A stretch of 64,000 nt of DNA from JACVRW01 sp963811055 (GTDB lineage Bacteria > Actinomycetota > Thermoleophilia > Solirubrobacterales > Thermoleophilaceae). The position numbers were made by a program, and so were the translations under genes. The stretch covers positions 1 to 64,000 of the forward strand of contig CAWEPQ010000010.1 of NCBI GenBank assembly GCA_963811055.1, written 5' to 3'. A model generated the notes under the pieces. The model was not told the origin of the DNA and ran no database searches. It worked only from the letters and a program-made list of their open reading frames with translations. Shown piece after piece: positions 23,816 to 33,091 of this stretch (position 1 is the first letter of the stretch; every line of letters starts with the position of its first letter).

Positions 23816-25252
23816 GTGCGCGTGCACGCCCCGTTCCGTCGTGTCCTCGGCCTCGCGGTAGCGCTCTTCCTGCTCGGAGCGGGCAGTGCCCACGCGACCG
23901 CGGACGGGCCCGTGGCGCCGCTGCGCTCCGAGGGTCGCTGGATCACGGACGCCACCGGCCGCGTGGTGCAGCTGCGGGGCGTCAACGAGGTGGCCAAGTC
24001 CGCGCCCTACTACCCCTCGGCCTTCGGGTTCGGGGCGGACGACGCCGACTTCCTGGCGCGGCACGGCTTCAACTCCGTGCGCCTCGGCGTGGACTTCAGG
24101 GGCCTGATGCCCACGCCCGGCCGGGTGGAGTACGGGTACGTCGAGCAGCTGGCGCGCACGGTGAGCCTGCTCGGCCGCCGAGGGATCTTCGTTCTGATCG
24201 ACTTCCACCAGGACGGCTTCTCGCCGAAGTACAACGGCAACGGCCTGCCCGACTGGATGGCGTTCGACGACGGCCTCGCCAACCCGCCGGACGCCGTGTT
24301 CCCGCTCTACTACATCCAGAACCCGGCGATGCAGAGGGCCTTCGAGAGCCTCTGGGCCAACCGCCCGGGGCCTGGCGGCATCGGCCTCCAGGACTACTTC
24401 GTCCAGGGCGTGAGCGCCGTCGCGAGGCGCTTCGCGGGCTCCCCACACGTGCTCGGCTACGACGTGCTCAACGAGCCGTTCCCCGGTGCGAGCTGGACCC
24501 AGTGCCTGCGCGTGACCGGCTGCCCCGAGCTCGAGCGGCAGCTGTTCGGGCCGTTCAACGCCAAGGTCACCGCGGCGATCCGCCGCTTCTCGCGCCGGCA
24601 GCTCGTGTTCGTGGAGCCGTTCGTGCTCTTCAACTTCGGCGTGGCCCCGACCTCGCTGCCGGGGGCGGCCACCGGCAACGGCCTGTCGTTCCACTCCTAT
24701 GCGGCCACACCGGACGCCGAGCCGGCGGTGGTGGACTTCGCCGTGAACGCCGCCGAGCGCGACCGCGCCCCGGTGATCGTTACCGAGTTCGGGGCGACCA
24801 CCTCCGCGCCGACGCTGCAGCGGCTGACCGCGGGCTTCGACCGCCGCTTCGTGCCCTGGATGTTCTGGGCCTACAACGAGTCGGTCATCGACGACCCCGC
24901 CCAGCCGGCCGGCCTAGAGAATCTCGCGAGCCCCGACGGGTTCCGCGCGCTCGTGCGCCCGTATCCCCTGGCGCTGGCGGGCACGCCCGAGCAGCTCGCG
25001 TTCGACCCCGCCACGCGTACGCTCGACCTGCGCTACTCCACGCTCTCGCCGGCGGGCCGCCGATCCGGCTGGTGGCTGCCGAGCGTGGTGCACGTGCCCC
25101 GGCTCGCCTACCCGGACGGGTACTCGGTGCAGGCCGAGGGCGCCTGGGTGGTCTCACGGAAGTGCAGCGAACGGCTGGTCCTGCGGGCCAAGCCCTGGGC
25201 CAGGTCCGTGACCGTGCGCGTGGCGCCGAGCGCCGCGGCGTGTGGACGCTGA
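23816..25252 (+). CDS. Secreted GH5 glycoside hydrolase, endoglycoceramidase-like (paralogue)
   Basis: A 478-residue secreted enzyme with the same plan as the 6791 gene. It has a signal peptide (VLGLAVALFLLGAGSAHATA), LIDFHQDGFSPKYNG, an acid/base glutamate in YDVLNEPFPGAS and a nucleophile glutamate in VIVTEFGATTSAP. A C-terminal beta domain follows the barrel. Sequence differs widely from the first copy outside these motifs, so it is an old duplication or separate acquisition. GTG at 23816 or 23822 can be the start. Probably attacks an outer glycolipid or glycoside. Confidence 0.87.
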   Translation: MRVHAPFRRVLGLAVALFLLGAGSAHATADGPVAPLRSEGRWITDATGRVVQLRGVNEVAKSAPYYPSAFGFGADDADFLARHGFNSVRLGVDFRGLMPTPGRVEYGYVEQLARTVSLLGRRGIFVLIDFHQDGFSPKYNGNGLPDWMAFDDGLANPPDAVFPLYYIQNPAMQRAFESLWANRPGPGGIGLQDYFVQGVSAVARRFAGSPHVLGYDVLNEPFPGASWTQCLRVTGCPELERQLFGPFNAKVTAAIRRFSRRQLVFVEPFVLFNFGVAPTSLPGAATGNGLSFHSYAATPDAEPAVVDFAVNAAERDRAPVIVTEFGATTSAPTLQRLTAGFDRRFVPWMFWAYNESVIDDPAQPAGLENLASPDGFRALVRPYPLALAGTPEQLAFDPATRTLDLRYSTLSPAGRRSGWWLPSVVHVPRLAYPDGYSVQAEGAWVVSRKCSERLVLRAKPWARSVTVRVAPSAAACGR

Positions 25253-25278
25253 GCCGACGCCCTATCGTTACCGCGCGC

Positions 25279-25351
25279 GCCGCAGTAGCTCAGCTGGTAG
25301 AGCACCACTCTCGTAAAGTGGGGGTCGTCGGTTCGAGTCCGACCTGCGGCT
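25279..25351 (+). tRNA. tRNA-Thr (anticodon CGT)
   Basis: Cloverleaf checked by eye: acceptor arms GCCGCAG and CTGCGGC pair over 7 bases, D-arm GCTC/GAGC, anticodon stem CCACT/AGTGG with loop CTCGTAA (anticodon CGT), and T-arm GTCGG/CCGAC with TTCGAGT. The discriminator base is T and CCA is not encoded. It reads ACG codons, which are frequent in this high-GC genome. Confidence 0.95.
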
Positions 25352-25357
25352 TGGGCG

Positions 25358-27640
25358 TCAGCTCTGGAAGACCTGAATCGACGAGATCAGCTCGTCTCTG
25401 AGCTTCCACACCCAGACCACGTCGGCGCTGACCGGGCCGTCCGCGGACTGTCCGATGACCTCTCCGAACACGGCCACGCCGTCCTCGATGAGCTGGAACA
25501 CCTGGGGGCTGACCTCGAGGCTGTCCCAGACCGCCTCGAGGTCCTCGAGGTACGTGCGGATGCCCGCGTAGCCGGTGTAGGGAGCGGTCCTGCCCGCTTT
25601 CGCGGCGGTGCCGAGCGGCCTCAGCTCGACGTCTGGCTGCAGGTGCGTCTCCATCCCGTCCACGTCGCGGCGCACGAACGCGTCGAAGGCCGTTCGCACG
25701 AGCGCGACCCGGTCCGTTGGCTCCACGGGCTCGTGGCTGATGCCGGCGGCCTGGGTAGTGGTCTCGTGGGTCGGCGCCGGGCGGCCGATGTGGAATCCCT
25801 GCGCGTAGTCCACACCCATCGCCCGCAGGCGCTCGAGCGTCGGCTCGTCCTCCACGCCCTCGGCGATCGTCTTCCTCCCGAACTCGCGCGCGAGGTTCAC
25901 GATGCTCCGCACCACCCGCTCGTCGTCCTCGTTCTCAAGGAGGTCGCGGACGAACTGCATGTCGATCTTGAGGTACTCGACCGGAAGGTGCTTGAGGTAG
26001 ACGAAGGTCCCGAACCCGGTGCCAAAGTCGTCGAGGGCGCAGCTGCAGCCGAGCGCGTTGAGCGCTTCCACGAAGGCGCGCCCGTCCGCGAGCCGGTCCA
26101 CCAGCGCCGTCTCGGTGACCTCGAACATCAGCAGCGAGGGATCGGCCCCGGTCTCGGCGATCGCCCGCTCGATGGCGCTCATCACCACGGGATCCCCGAT
26201 GGACGCCCCGGACAGGTTGATCCCCACCGCCATGCCCTGGGCCGCGCGCTCGGCCGCGTGGCGCACCACCCAGCAGTCGATCTCGGTGATCAGGCCGTAG
26301 CGCTCCGCCACCGGAAGGAACAGGCCCGGCGCGATCATGTCGCCGCCGGGGTCGCACATGCGGATCAGCAGCTCGTGCTGAACGGTCTCGCCGCCGGCCA
26401 GGTCGATGATCGGCTGGCCGAGCAGCAGCAGCAGGTCCTCGTCCAGAGCCGAGCGGATCCGGCCCAGCCACACCGCGTCGGCCGCCTCGCGCTCCAGCTT
26501 GGCCTCGCGCGCCTTCCGGTGGCTCACGTCCACCGACTGGCAGAAGAACGCGCTGATCTGCCCGTCGGCGGCGCGGACCGGCACCACGTGCAGGGAGCAC
26601 CAAACGGTGTCGCCCTCGGGCCGCACGTAGCGCAGCTCCGCTTCGAAGGTCTCCACCTCGCCGTGCACGATCGCCTTGCGAACCCGAAGGGCATCGGGGA
26701 GGTCCTCCGGCAGGATCAGCTCCAGCAGCGTCAGCTCCATCAGTTGCTCACGCGGGCGGCCCAGCAGCTCGCAGATCGCGTCGTTCACCCGCAGCAGACG
26801 ACCGTTCTTCGGGTCGGTGAGGGCCATGCCGATGGGGGCGCCGTCGAAGCCCTGCCGGAACATCGCCTCGAACTCGCCGCGCGCCCGCTCGGCGACCTTC
26901 TGCTCGGTCACGTCCACCGTGGTACCGCGCAACACGATCGAGCCGTCCTCGCGCGCTACCGCCTGCGCTCGGGCGAAGGCCTCTCGGACGACCCCGTCCA
27001 CGCGCTGGATCCGGAAGTCGCACTCGTACACGCCGCCGGGCGCGAGGTCCTCGGTCATGCGCCGGACCACGAGCTCGCGATCCTCGGGCACCACGTACTC
27101 GAGGAACCCCGGGACGTCGACGATAGGGGCGGCCGGGAAGCCGAGCAATGCATTCAGGCCCTCCGAAACGTCGGCCGCTCCCGTTTCGGCCTCCATCTCC
27201 CAGCTTCCGAGCCCGGCCAGCCGCTCGGCATGACGCATGCGCTCCTCGCTCGCCGCGAGCGCGGCGGCCGCGTCCCTGCCCGTCGTCACGTCCTGGAAGA
27301 GGGCCATGACGGCCGTTACCCCGGCTCCGCCGAAGTGGATGGGTGTGATCTGGACCCGATAGGAGGCCGAGCCGCCAACGGTCTCGTGGGGGAACGACTG
27401 CGGCGTGCCCCTGAGCGCCTCGCCGTAGCGCGGCGCGAGCACCTGCCAGATGACGGCCGGGATGACCTCGGCCGCCGGACGGCCTACCATCGCCGCCCCG
27501 CCACCGCCGAACAGCTTGCCCTCGAGCGACAGGATGCACTCGTGGGCGTCGATCACGACGATGCTCACACCGGGTACGCCGTCCAGAGAAAACCCGGGAA
27601 CCGAGGCCGGCGGAGCAGGCGCTGCGGCGGTATGAGGCAT
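25358..27640 (-). CDS. PAS-PAS-PAS-EAL c-di-GMP phosphodiesterase with C-terminal SnoaL-like domain
   Basis: A 760-residue cytoplasmic signalling protein. Three PAS-like sensor domains occupy about residues 25-130, 140-260 and 265-385, and linkers of the PAC type (TVDVTEQKVAERARGEFEAM) join them. The EAL domain (about 395-630) keeps its active site: the EAL motif as HELLIRM, asparagine in INLSG, glutamate in EVTETAL, DDFGTGFG, YLKIDMQF and EGVED. No GGDEF domain is present, so it should only degrade c-di-GMP. Unusually, about 120 C-terminal residues form an NTF2/SnoaL-like domain (VALVRTAFDAFVRRDVDGME). Start is ATG 27640; the open frame upstream is antisense to the DUF192 gene. Confidence 0.87.
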   Translation of the reverse strand: MPHTAAAPAPPASVPGFSLDGVPGVSIVVIDAHECILSLEGKLFGGGGAAMVGRPAAEVIPAVIWQVLAPRYGEALRGTPQSFPHETVGGSASYRVQITPIHFGGAGVTAVMALFQDVTTGRDAAAALAASEERMRHAERLAGLGSWEMEAETGAADVSEGLNALLGFPAAPIVDVPGFLEYVVPEDRELVVRRMTEDLAPGGVYECDFRIQRVDGVVREAFARAQAVAREDGSIVLRGTTVDVTEQKVAERARGEFEAMFRQGFDGAPIGMALTDPKNGRLLRVNDAICELLGRPREQLMELTLLELILPEDLPDALRVRKAIVHGEVETFEAELRYVRPEGDTVWCSLHVVPVRAADGQISAFFCQSVDVSHRKAREAKLEREAADAVWLGRIRSALDEDLLLLLGQPIIDLAGGETVQHELLIRMCDPGGDMIAPGLFLPVAERYGLITEIDCWVVRHAAERAAQGMAVGINLSGASIGDPVVMSAIERAIAETGADPSLLMFEVTETALVDRLADGRAFVEALNALGCSCALDDFGTGFGTFVYLKHLPVEYLKIDMQFVRDLLENEDDERVVRSIVNLAREFGRKTIAEGVEDEPTLERLRAMGVDYAQGFHIGRPAPTHETTTQAAGISHEPVEPTDRVALVRTAFDAFVRRDVDGMETHLQPDVELRPLGTAAKAGRTAPYTGYAGIRTYLEDLEAVWDSLEVSPQVFQLIEDGVAVFGEVIGQSADGPVSADVVWVWKLRDELISSIQVFQS

Positions 27641-27704
27641 CAACTGTCCCCATCGACGCCCCCTCAGGTTTCCTTGAGGTAACGGGGCGAGTCCCGCGCC
27701 ACCC

Positions 27705-28379
27705 GTGGCTTCCCCCCGGGTGACTCCCCGGCTCGAGCGGCTCGATTCGGTCGTGATCGCGAGCGGACTGACGGTGCACGTCGCTCGCTCGGCTCGGGCC
27801 CGCATGCTCGGGCTGGCGCTCCTGCGCGACCTGCCGGCCGACCGTGCGCTCCTGATCCCGGGCTGCCGCTCCGTCCACACCTTCGGGATGCGCTTCGCCC
27901 TCGATGTCGTCTTCCTGGACGCGGCGGGGAGGCCGCTGCGCGTGGTGCGAGGGCTGCGGCCGTGCAGGGTGGCGGCCTGCAGCGAAGCCGTGGCCGTCTT
28001 GGAGCGCCGAGCCGCGCGGGATGGGATGATTCCCGCGATGTCCGACCAAGCATTCGCGAACCGCTTCCGGCAGGCGCTCGATCCACGGGTCCCGATCTAC
28101 CGGGACGCCTACAACGAGTACTTCATGCTCGTGCTGTCGGCGGGCGGCGCGGCGGCCGGCACCCAGGTGCCGCTCTACATCGTCATGGCGATCACCGGGC
28201 TCTGGGGCGTCGTGCCCTTCACGCTCGCGTGCGTGGTCTTCGAGCTGGCCGTGATCTTCGGACTGGCCCGGCCGCAGATGAAGCCGAACGAGCGAATCGC
28301 CTGGGCGGTCCTCTGGGGCTTCGCCACCGCGGTGCTGGCCGTCTGCTTCTACTACCTCGTGGCCGAGCCCACGCTCTAG
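27705..28379 (+). CDS. DUF192 domain joined to a two-helix membrane segment
   Basis: A 224-residue protein. Residues 15-100 are a DUF192 domain (RARMLGLALL, VHTFGMRFALDVVFLDAAG). The normal last strand of DUF192 is lacking, and from residue 112 (MSDQAFANRFRQ, ATG at 28038) a separate membrane segment starts with two or three helices (LVLSAGGAAAGTQVPLYIVM, WAVLWGFATAVLAVCFYYL). This could be a genuine fusion or two genes joined by a lost base near 28020. GTG at 27705 or 27720 can start it. The 3' end overlaps the convergent sugar-dehydrogenase gene by four bases. Confidence 0.7.
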   Translation: MASPRVTPRLERLDSVVIASGLTVHVARSARARMLGLALLRDLPADRALLIPGCRSVHTFGMRFALDVVFLDAAGRPLRVVRGLRPCRVAACSEAVAVLERRAARDGMIPAMSDQAFANRFRQALDPRVPIYRDAYNEYFMLVLSAGGAAAGTQVPLYIVMAITGLWGVVPFTLACVVFELAVIFGLARPQMKPNERIAWAVLWGFATAVLAVCFYYLVAEPTL

Positions 28380-31234
28380 TCGGCCGGTCCGAACACGCGG
28401 GCATCCCACAGGCCGACCCCGTTGAACGTGGCGGCCTTGGTGGAGGTCACGCGCAGGTAGCGGGCCTTGCGCGCGGCGAACGGGTCGACCGTCCAGCCGG
28501 GGTGGGCGATCGTCACCTCGCGCGCCAGGGAGAAGTTCGTCCCGTCGGGCGACGTGCTGATCTCGTACTTGGTAGGCCAGGCCGACTCGTCCCAGTTGAG
28601 CGCCACGCGATCGACCGAGCGCATCCGCCCCAGGTCCACCTGCCACCACATCGCGCCGTACGGCTGCGACAGCCAGCGCGTGCTCGACGAGCCGTCCACG
28701 GCCCTGCCTGGCTGGTTCTCCGCGCGGGACGTGAAGGCGGTGGACGGGCGCCCGGCTGCCTTGTCCTCGGTGGTGGCGGCGTCGCCCGGCCCGAAGATCT
28801 GCACGTTCCTGAAGCCGATGCCGCCCGAGGTGGCGTTCTGCAGTCCCGTCACCCGGACGTAGCGGGCCGTCCGCGTGCCGAAGGAGCCTCCCCTCAAGCC
28901 CGGCTCCGAGTTGATCACCGTGGCGACGGTCGTGAAGTTCGTGCCATCGGTCGAGATGTCGACCCGGTAGCGGCTGGCGTAGTCGGCGGCCCAGTCGATC
29001 CAGATCGAGTTGATCGTGCGACTCGAGCCGAGATCGACCTGCCACGACTGCGGCCAGACGCTCGCGTCGATCGCGGCGGAGTGCCACATCGAGTCGGTCA
29101 CCCCGTCCACGGCGCGCCACGGCTCGACGCCGGTATGGAAGGTCGAGGCCGTGGCCAGGCGGTCACCGGCCTTGTCCTCGCCGTAGACCGCCACGATCCG
29201 CTTGGCCGCGGGTCCGATGACTATGTCGTGACTCCTCGACCCGCCGTCGGTCCAGAGGAGGAAGTCGTGGATCTTCCCGTTCTCCGTCAGGTGTCGCTCG
29301 GGCACCGAGACCTGGGTGTGGAATCCCACGGCGGCGTCGCGTGTGACCGGGGCCGGGAAGCTGGTGCCCGAGTAGGTGACCGGCACGCCCGAGGGAACCC
29401 CGTCCAGGGTGAGCGCCGAGGTCCTGGGGCGAACGGTGACGGTGGCGGTGTCGGACAGGCCTCGCGAGTTGGTCGCGGTGAGCCTGACCTCGTAATACGA
29501 GTCGGAGTCGTGGTCGTCGGTGGCGAGGAAGCTCGCTGCAGATCCCACGAACGGGCCGAAGGGATGCACGTGGCTGGCGTGGTGCAGCAGCACGGTCCAC
29601 CTGAGGTCCTCATCCCCCAGGTCGCCGTCGCGCGGATCGGTGGCGGAGCCGAGCAGCTCCACCGTCTGGCCGGCGTCGAAGGTCGATCCTTCGGCGGGCG
29701 TGGAGATCGATGCGGTGGGCGGCGAGTTCCCGGCGGAGATGACCACCGAGTCGGTGGCGCTGCGCCCGTGCCCGTCGCCCACGGTCAGCTCGGCCGTGTA
29801 CTTGCCGTCCGCTTCGTAGGTGTGGGTGGGATTGAGCTCGGAGGACGTGGACCCGTCGCCGAAGGTCCACTCGTAGAGCAGCTCGTCGCCGTCGGGATCA
29901 CCGGTGCCTGCGCTCGAGAACTGCACCTCGAGCGGCAGCTCGCCGAACGTGGGCGTGGCCTCCACCTCGGCGACCGGCGAGCGGTTGTCGGGCACGTAGC
30001 TGATCGCCCGGATCTGCCCGCCCAGCAGATCCGCGTACACGAGGTCTCCCCATGGAGCTTCCTCCAGGTCCACGCCGGGCCACCCGGTGGCAAAGGTCGT
30101 GACCCCGACGAGATTGCCCTCGGAGTCCACCTCGCCTTGCCTGACGATGTTCTTCACGTAGTCGCCGAAGAACACGTGGCCGCGGTACTGCTCGGGAAAG
30201 GAGTCGCCCACGTATGTGGGCCCGCCCACGATCGCGGCGCCATCGGGCGGCACCGGGTAGTCGAACACCGGCCCCACCGCAGCCGCAACGGTCCCCTCCT
30301 TCGAGTACTCCCCGCCGGGTCCGGCGCAGCGCGAGTCGGAGCTGTACCGGGGTGACCGAATGCCGCCCTCGTAGCACGGCCATCCGTAGCTCTTCCCCGC
30401 CGTCACGAGGTCGAGCTCGTCCCTGGCCTCGTCCCCCACGTCGCCCACCACGAGCCCTCCCCCCGGGCGCAGCGTGAATCGGAACGGGTTCCGGAAGCCC
30501 TTTGCGTACACCTTTGTGCACACATGGGTCAGGTCGGTGTCGTCAGGACAGAAGGGGTGGTCCGGCAGGCCCCGGCCTTCCCGGTCCACGTGCAGGATCT
30601 TGCCGGAGTAGCTCTGCTCGTCGGTCGCGAGGAATGGGGTGCCGGCGTCGCCGGCACCGACCCAGAGCGTCCCGTCCGGCCCCGAGCGGACCGTGCCGAT
30701 CGTATGCGTCCAGGTGGAGGGGATGCAGTCGCTCGTGTTCGAGGGAGCGGGGCAGGGCGGCGTGCTCACCTTCCCGAGCACAACGGTCTCGGGATCCGAC
30801 GGATTGACCAGTGTGTTGTCGGGCTGGACTTCCACTCGCACCAGGCGCGCCGTCTTGTTCGCGTACGGCTGGGACGGATCCGACTCGTGGACGTAGAGGA
30901 TCCAGAGGTAGTGGTTGTTCTCGAAGTCGCTGTCGGCGGCGAGGCCGAGGATGCCCTGGTCGATGATCAGGTTGGTGTGGTCGCCGATGTCGAGCAGGGG
31001 CTCGTCCAGGAGCATTCCGGCGGCCGTGACCACGCGGATCGTGCCCGCGTGCTCCGCCACGAACATGCGCCCATCGGGCGCCCATGTGACCGCCACCGGG
31101 TAGGTCAGCCCCGTGACGAGCGGCCGGTCCTCGAAGCCCGAGGGCACCGTCGCGGCGGGAGCGCTCGCCGCCCCGGCCCCACCTGTAAGCAGCATCGCCA
31201 GCACGCACAGAATCAGACCCCGCCCGAAACCCAC
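28376..31234 (-). CDS. Secreted PQQ-type sugar dehydrogenase with PKD, Ig-like and two discoidin domains
   Basis: A 952-residue secreted multidomain protein. After the signal peptide, residues about 35-410 form a glucose/sorbosone dehydrogenase beta-propeller (LVTGLTYPVAVTWAPDGRMF; ILGLAADSDFENNHYLWILY; YAKGFRNPFRFTL), which oxidises sugars with PQQ. A PKD domain (about 430-505, YEWTFGDGSTSS) and a further Ig-like part follow. Two F5/8 type C (discoidin) carbohydrate-binding domains close the protein (about 700-810 and 825-950, both with W-Q-V-D-L-G). The architecture suggests anchoring to a polysaccharide while acting on its sugars. Residues for PQQ were not checked one by one. Confidence 0.85.
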   Translation of the reverse strand: MGFGRGLILCVLAMLLTGGAGAASAPAATVPSGFEDRPLVTGLTYPVAVTWAPDGRMFVAEHAGTIRVVTAAGMLLDEPLLDIGDHTNLIIDQGILGLAADSDFENNHYLWILYVHESDPSQPYANKTARLVRVEVQPDNTLVNPSDPETVVLGKVSTPPCPAPSNTSDCIPSTWTHTIGTVRSGPDGTLWVGAGDAGTPFLATDEQSYSGKILHVDREGRGLPDHPFCPDDTDLTHVCTKVYAKGFRNPFRFTLRPGGGLVVGDVGDEARDELDLVTAGKSYGWPCYEGGIRSPRYSSDSRCAGPGGEYSKEGTVAAAVGPVFDYPVPPDGAAIVGGPTYVGDSFPEQYRGHVFFGDYVKNIVRQGEVDSEGNLVGVTTFATGWPGVDLEEAPWGDLVYADLLGGQIRAISYVPDNRSPVAEVEATPTFGELPLEVQFSSAGTGDPDGDELLYEWTFGDGSTSSELNPTHTYEADGKYTAELTVGDGHGRSATDSVVISAGNSPPTASISTPAEGSTFDAGQTVELLGSATDPRDGDLGDEDLRWTVLLHHASHVHPFGPFVGSAASFLATDDHDSDSYYEVRLTATNSRGLSDTATVTVRPRTSALTLDGVPSGVPVTYSGTSFPAPVTRDAAVGFHTQVSVPERHLTENGKIHDFLLWTDGGSRSHDIVIGPAAKRIVAVYGEDKAGDRLATASTFHTGVEPWRAVDGVTDSMWHSAAIDASVWPQSWQVDLGSSRTINSIWIDWAADYASRYRVDISTDGTNFTTVATVINSEPGLRGGSFGTRTARYVRVTGLQNATSGGIGFRNVQIFGPGDAATTEDKAAGRPSTAFTSRAENQPGRAVDGSSSTRWLSQPYGAMWWQVDLGRMRSVDRVALNWDESAWPTKYEISTSPDGTNFSLAREVTIAHPGWTVDPFAARKARYLRVTSTKAATFNGVGLWDARVFGPAD

Positions 31235-31278
31235 GATTGCAGTCTAACTTCCTGAGCAATCGGGAACAACTGATAATT

Positions 31279-31299
31279 CGGGGGACGGCCGGCCCCCCG
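31279..31299 (-). terminator. Possible GC-rich hairpin after holB
   Basis: CGGGGG and CCCCCG pair across a loop holding a GCCGGC palindrome, about 10 bases past the holB stop. No T-tract follows, so if it ends transcription it would be the tract-less type described for actinobacteria. Confidence 0.35.
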
Positions 31300-31308
31300 G
31301 ATGGCGTA

Positions 31309-32430
31309 CTAGCCGGGCGAGCCCGTGAGCGCCGCCAGGCGGAAGCCGAGGGCGGAGAGCGCCAGCTCCTCGGTCACGTTCAGCTCGAGCGACTGGCGGG
31401 TCTGCTCGCAGCGCTCGGCCGCCTCACGCAGCCGGCGCGAGTCGCGTGCCCGGGCGTCGCCGGCCAGGTCGGGCGGCGAGTCCACCGCCAACACCGCCTC
31501 GGGAGCGCCCTCGGCCACGCACACCAGGTCCCGGAAGGCGAGCTCGGTCAGCGTCAGCGCCAGGGCCAGCACCCCGGTGCGGGCCCGCCGGCCGTCGCGC
31601 TTGGCGGCGTCCTCCATGTCGCGCTCGAGCGCCCGGCGATCGCGGCCCTTCGGCTCGAGCTCGAGCCGGCTGGCGCGCTCCTCCGCCGCGCGCTCCTCGG
31701 CGGCCCCCCGGGCGCGCTCGGCGCGCTCGAGCAGCGGCCGCCATGGCTCCGGCGCCCCGCCGCGAAGCGCGGCGGCCACGAAGCCCTCCACCTCGGCCCG
31801 CAGCTCCTGCCCCTCGGGGGAGGCCAGGAAGCGAGCCCGGGTGGCGTTGCCGAGCGACAGCCCCGCACAGGCGAGCGCGCGCTCGGGCGGCACCCCCTCG
31901 GCCTCCAGCGCCGCCGCGATGCGTGCGGCGGGCAGCGGCTCGAAGCGCACCAGCTGGCACCGAGAGACCACGGTGTCGAGCACGCGGCCGAGCGACTCGG
32001 TGAGAAGAATGAGGTGCACGTAGTGCGCCGGCTCCTCGAGCGTCTTCAGCAGCCGGTTGGCCACCTCGTCGTTCATGGTGTCCACCCGCTCCAGCACGAA
32101 CACGCGCCGGGAGGCCTCGAACGGAGTGCGGGTGGCGGCGCTGACCACGGGGCCCTCCACGTCATCCACTCGCATCACGTGGGCGCCGCTCGGCCGGACC
32201 CAGGTGAGGTCGGGGTGAGTGCCGGCACCCACCCGGTGGCGCACCGACTCGGGATCGTCGGAGCCCTCCGACAGCAGCTCGGCCGCGAAGGCGCGCGCCG
32301 CGGTGCTCTTGCCGGTTCCGGCGGGACCGTGGAACAGGTACGCGTGCGAGGGCGAGCCCGCGAGCGCGGCGGTGAGCACCATTCGCGCCTGAGGGTGGTC
32401 CTCGGTGCCGGGAAGGGTGGCGACGCTCAT
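31309..32430 (-). CDS. holB: DNA polymerase III subunit delta-prime
   Basis: A 373-residue clamp-loader subunit. Walker A is FHGPAGTGKSTAARAF; the R-V-D-D-V stretch and ANRLLKTLEEP are typical of delta'/DnaX folds, and VVSRCQLVRFEPL carries the S-R-C arginine-finger motif. The alanine/arginine-rich C-terminal 180 residues form the helical collar. The usual zinc cysteines of DnaX are not seen, consistent with delta'. The start ATG overlaps the tmk stop (ATGA), a classic tmk-holB pair. It works at the replication fork to load the sliding clamp. Confidence 0.9.
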   Translation of the reverse strand: MSVATLPGTEDHPQARMVLTAALAGSPSHAYLFHGPAGTGKSTAARAFAAELLSEGSDDPESVRHRVGAGTHPDLTWVRPSGAHVMRVDDVEGPVVSAATRTPFEASRRVFVLERVDTMNDEVANRLLKTLEEPAHYVHLILLTESLGRVLDTVVSRCQLVRFEPLPAARIAAALEAEGVPPERALACAGLSLGNATRARFLASPEGQELRAEVEGFVAAALRGGAPEPWRPLLERAERARGAAEERAAEERASRLELEPKGRDRRALERDMEDAAKRDGRRARTGVLALALTLTELAFRDLVCVAEGAPEAVLAVDSPPDLAGDARARDSRRLREAAERCEQTRQSLELNVTEELALSALGFRLAALTGSPG

Positions 32431-33038
32431 GCCCGCGCTCCGCTCCGGGCGGCCTCCACGGCCGCCAGCACCTCGTCGTGCACGGCGTCCGAGCCACGCG
32501 AGCCGTCGATCCGCCGCCAGCGCTCCGGATCCGCGCCGGCCAGCCGGTCGTAGGCCTGCGCCACGGCGCGCTGAAGCTCGAGTCCCTCGTGCTCGAAGCG
32601 GTCGAGCATTCCCGCGCGGCCGGCGGCCTCGGCCGGGTCCAGCTCGAGCAGGAAGGTCAGGTCGGGCACCAGGCCGTCGGTCGCGAAGCGGTTGACCCGC
32701 TCCACCTCCTCCACGCCCAGCCCGCGCGCGCTCCCCTGGTAGGCCAGCGAGCTGTCGAGGAAGCGGTCGGAGATCACGATCCGCCCAGACTCGAGTGCGG
32801 GCCGGATGACCACGTCCACCAGCTCCGCTCGGGCGGCGGCGAAGAGCAGCGCCTCGGCCCGAGGGCCGGTTTCGATCCGGGCGTCCTTCACCAGATCGCG
32901 AACGCGCTCGCCCACCTCCGTGCCGCCCGGCTCGCGCACGGCGAGCGCCTCAGCCCCGAGCGCGCGCTCGAGCAGCTGGGCCTGAGTGGTCTTCCCCGAG
33001 CGGTCGATTCCCTCGAAGGTGACGAACAGACCGCGCAT
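32427..33038 (-). CDS. tmk: Thymidylate kinase
   Basis: A 203-residue kinase phosphorylating dTMP to dTDP. P-loop FVTFEGIDRSGKTTQ, the REPGGTEVGE motif, DRFLDSSLAYQG (the D-R-F/Y motif) and LLELDPAEA are all present. The ATG at 33038 (MRGLFVTFEG) is the usual start; the open frame upstream adds eight non-conserved residues and overlaps the divergent epimerase leader. It overlaps holB by four bases. Confidence 0.93.
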   Translation of the reverse strand: MRGLFVTFEGIDRSGKTTQAQLLERALGAEALAVREPGGTEVGERVRDLVKDARIETGPRAEALLFAAARAELVDVVIRPALESGRIVISDRFLDSSLAYQGSARGLGVEEVERVNRFATDGLVPDLTFLLELDPAEAAGRAGMLDRFEHEGLELQRAVAQAYDRLAGADPERWRRIDGSRGSDAVHDEVLAAVEAARSGARA

Positions 33039-33091
33039 TGCGGGCGACCGTAGCAAGGGCACCGGTGTCAGTCGGCGGGAGACCGCCTACC

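Noticed and set aside
28019..28040. Separate gene start at 28038 for the membrane part of the DUF192 protein
   Set aside because: Possible, but the frame is continuous and no ribosome site precedes the ATG, so I kept one gene and noted the option.
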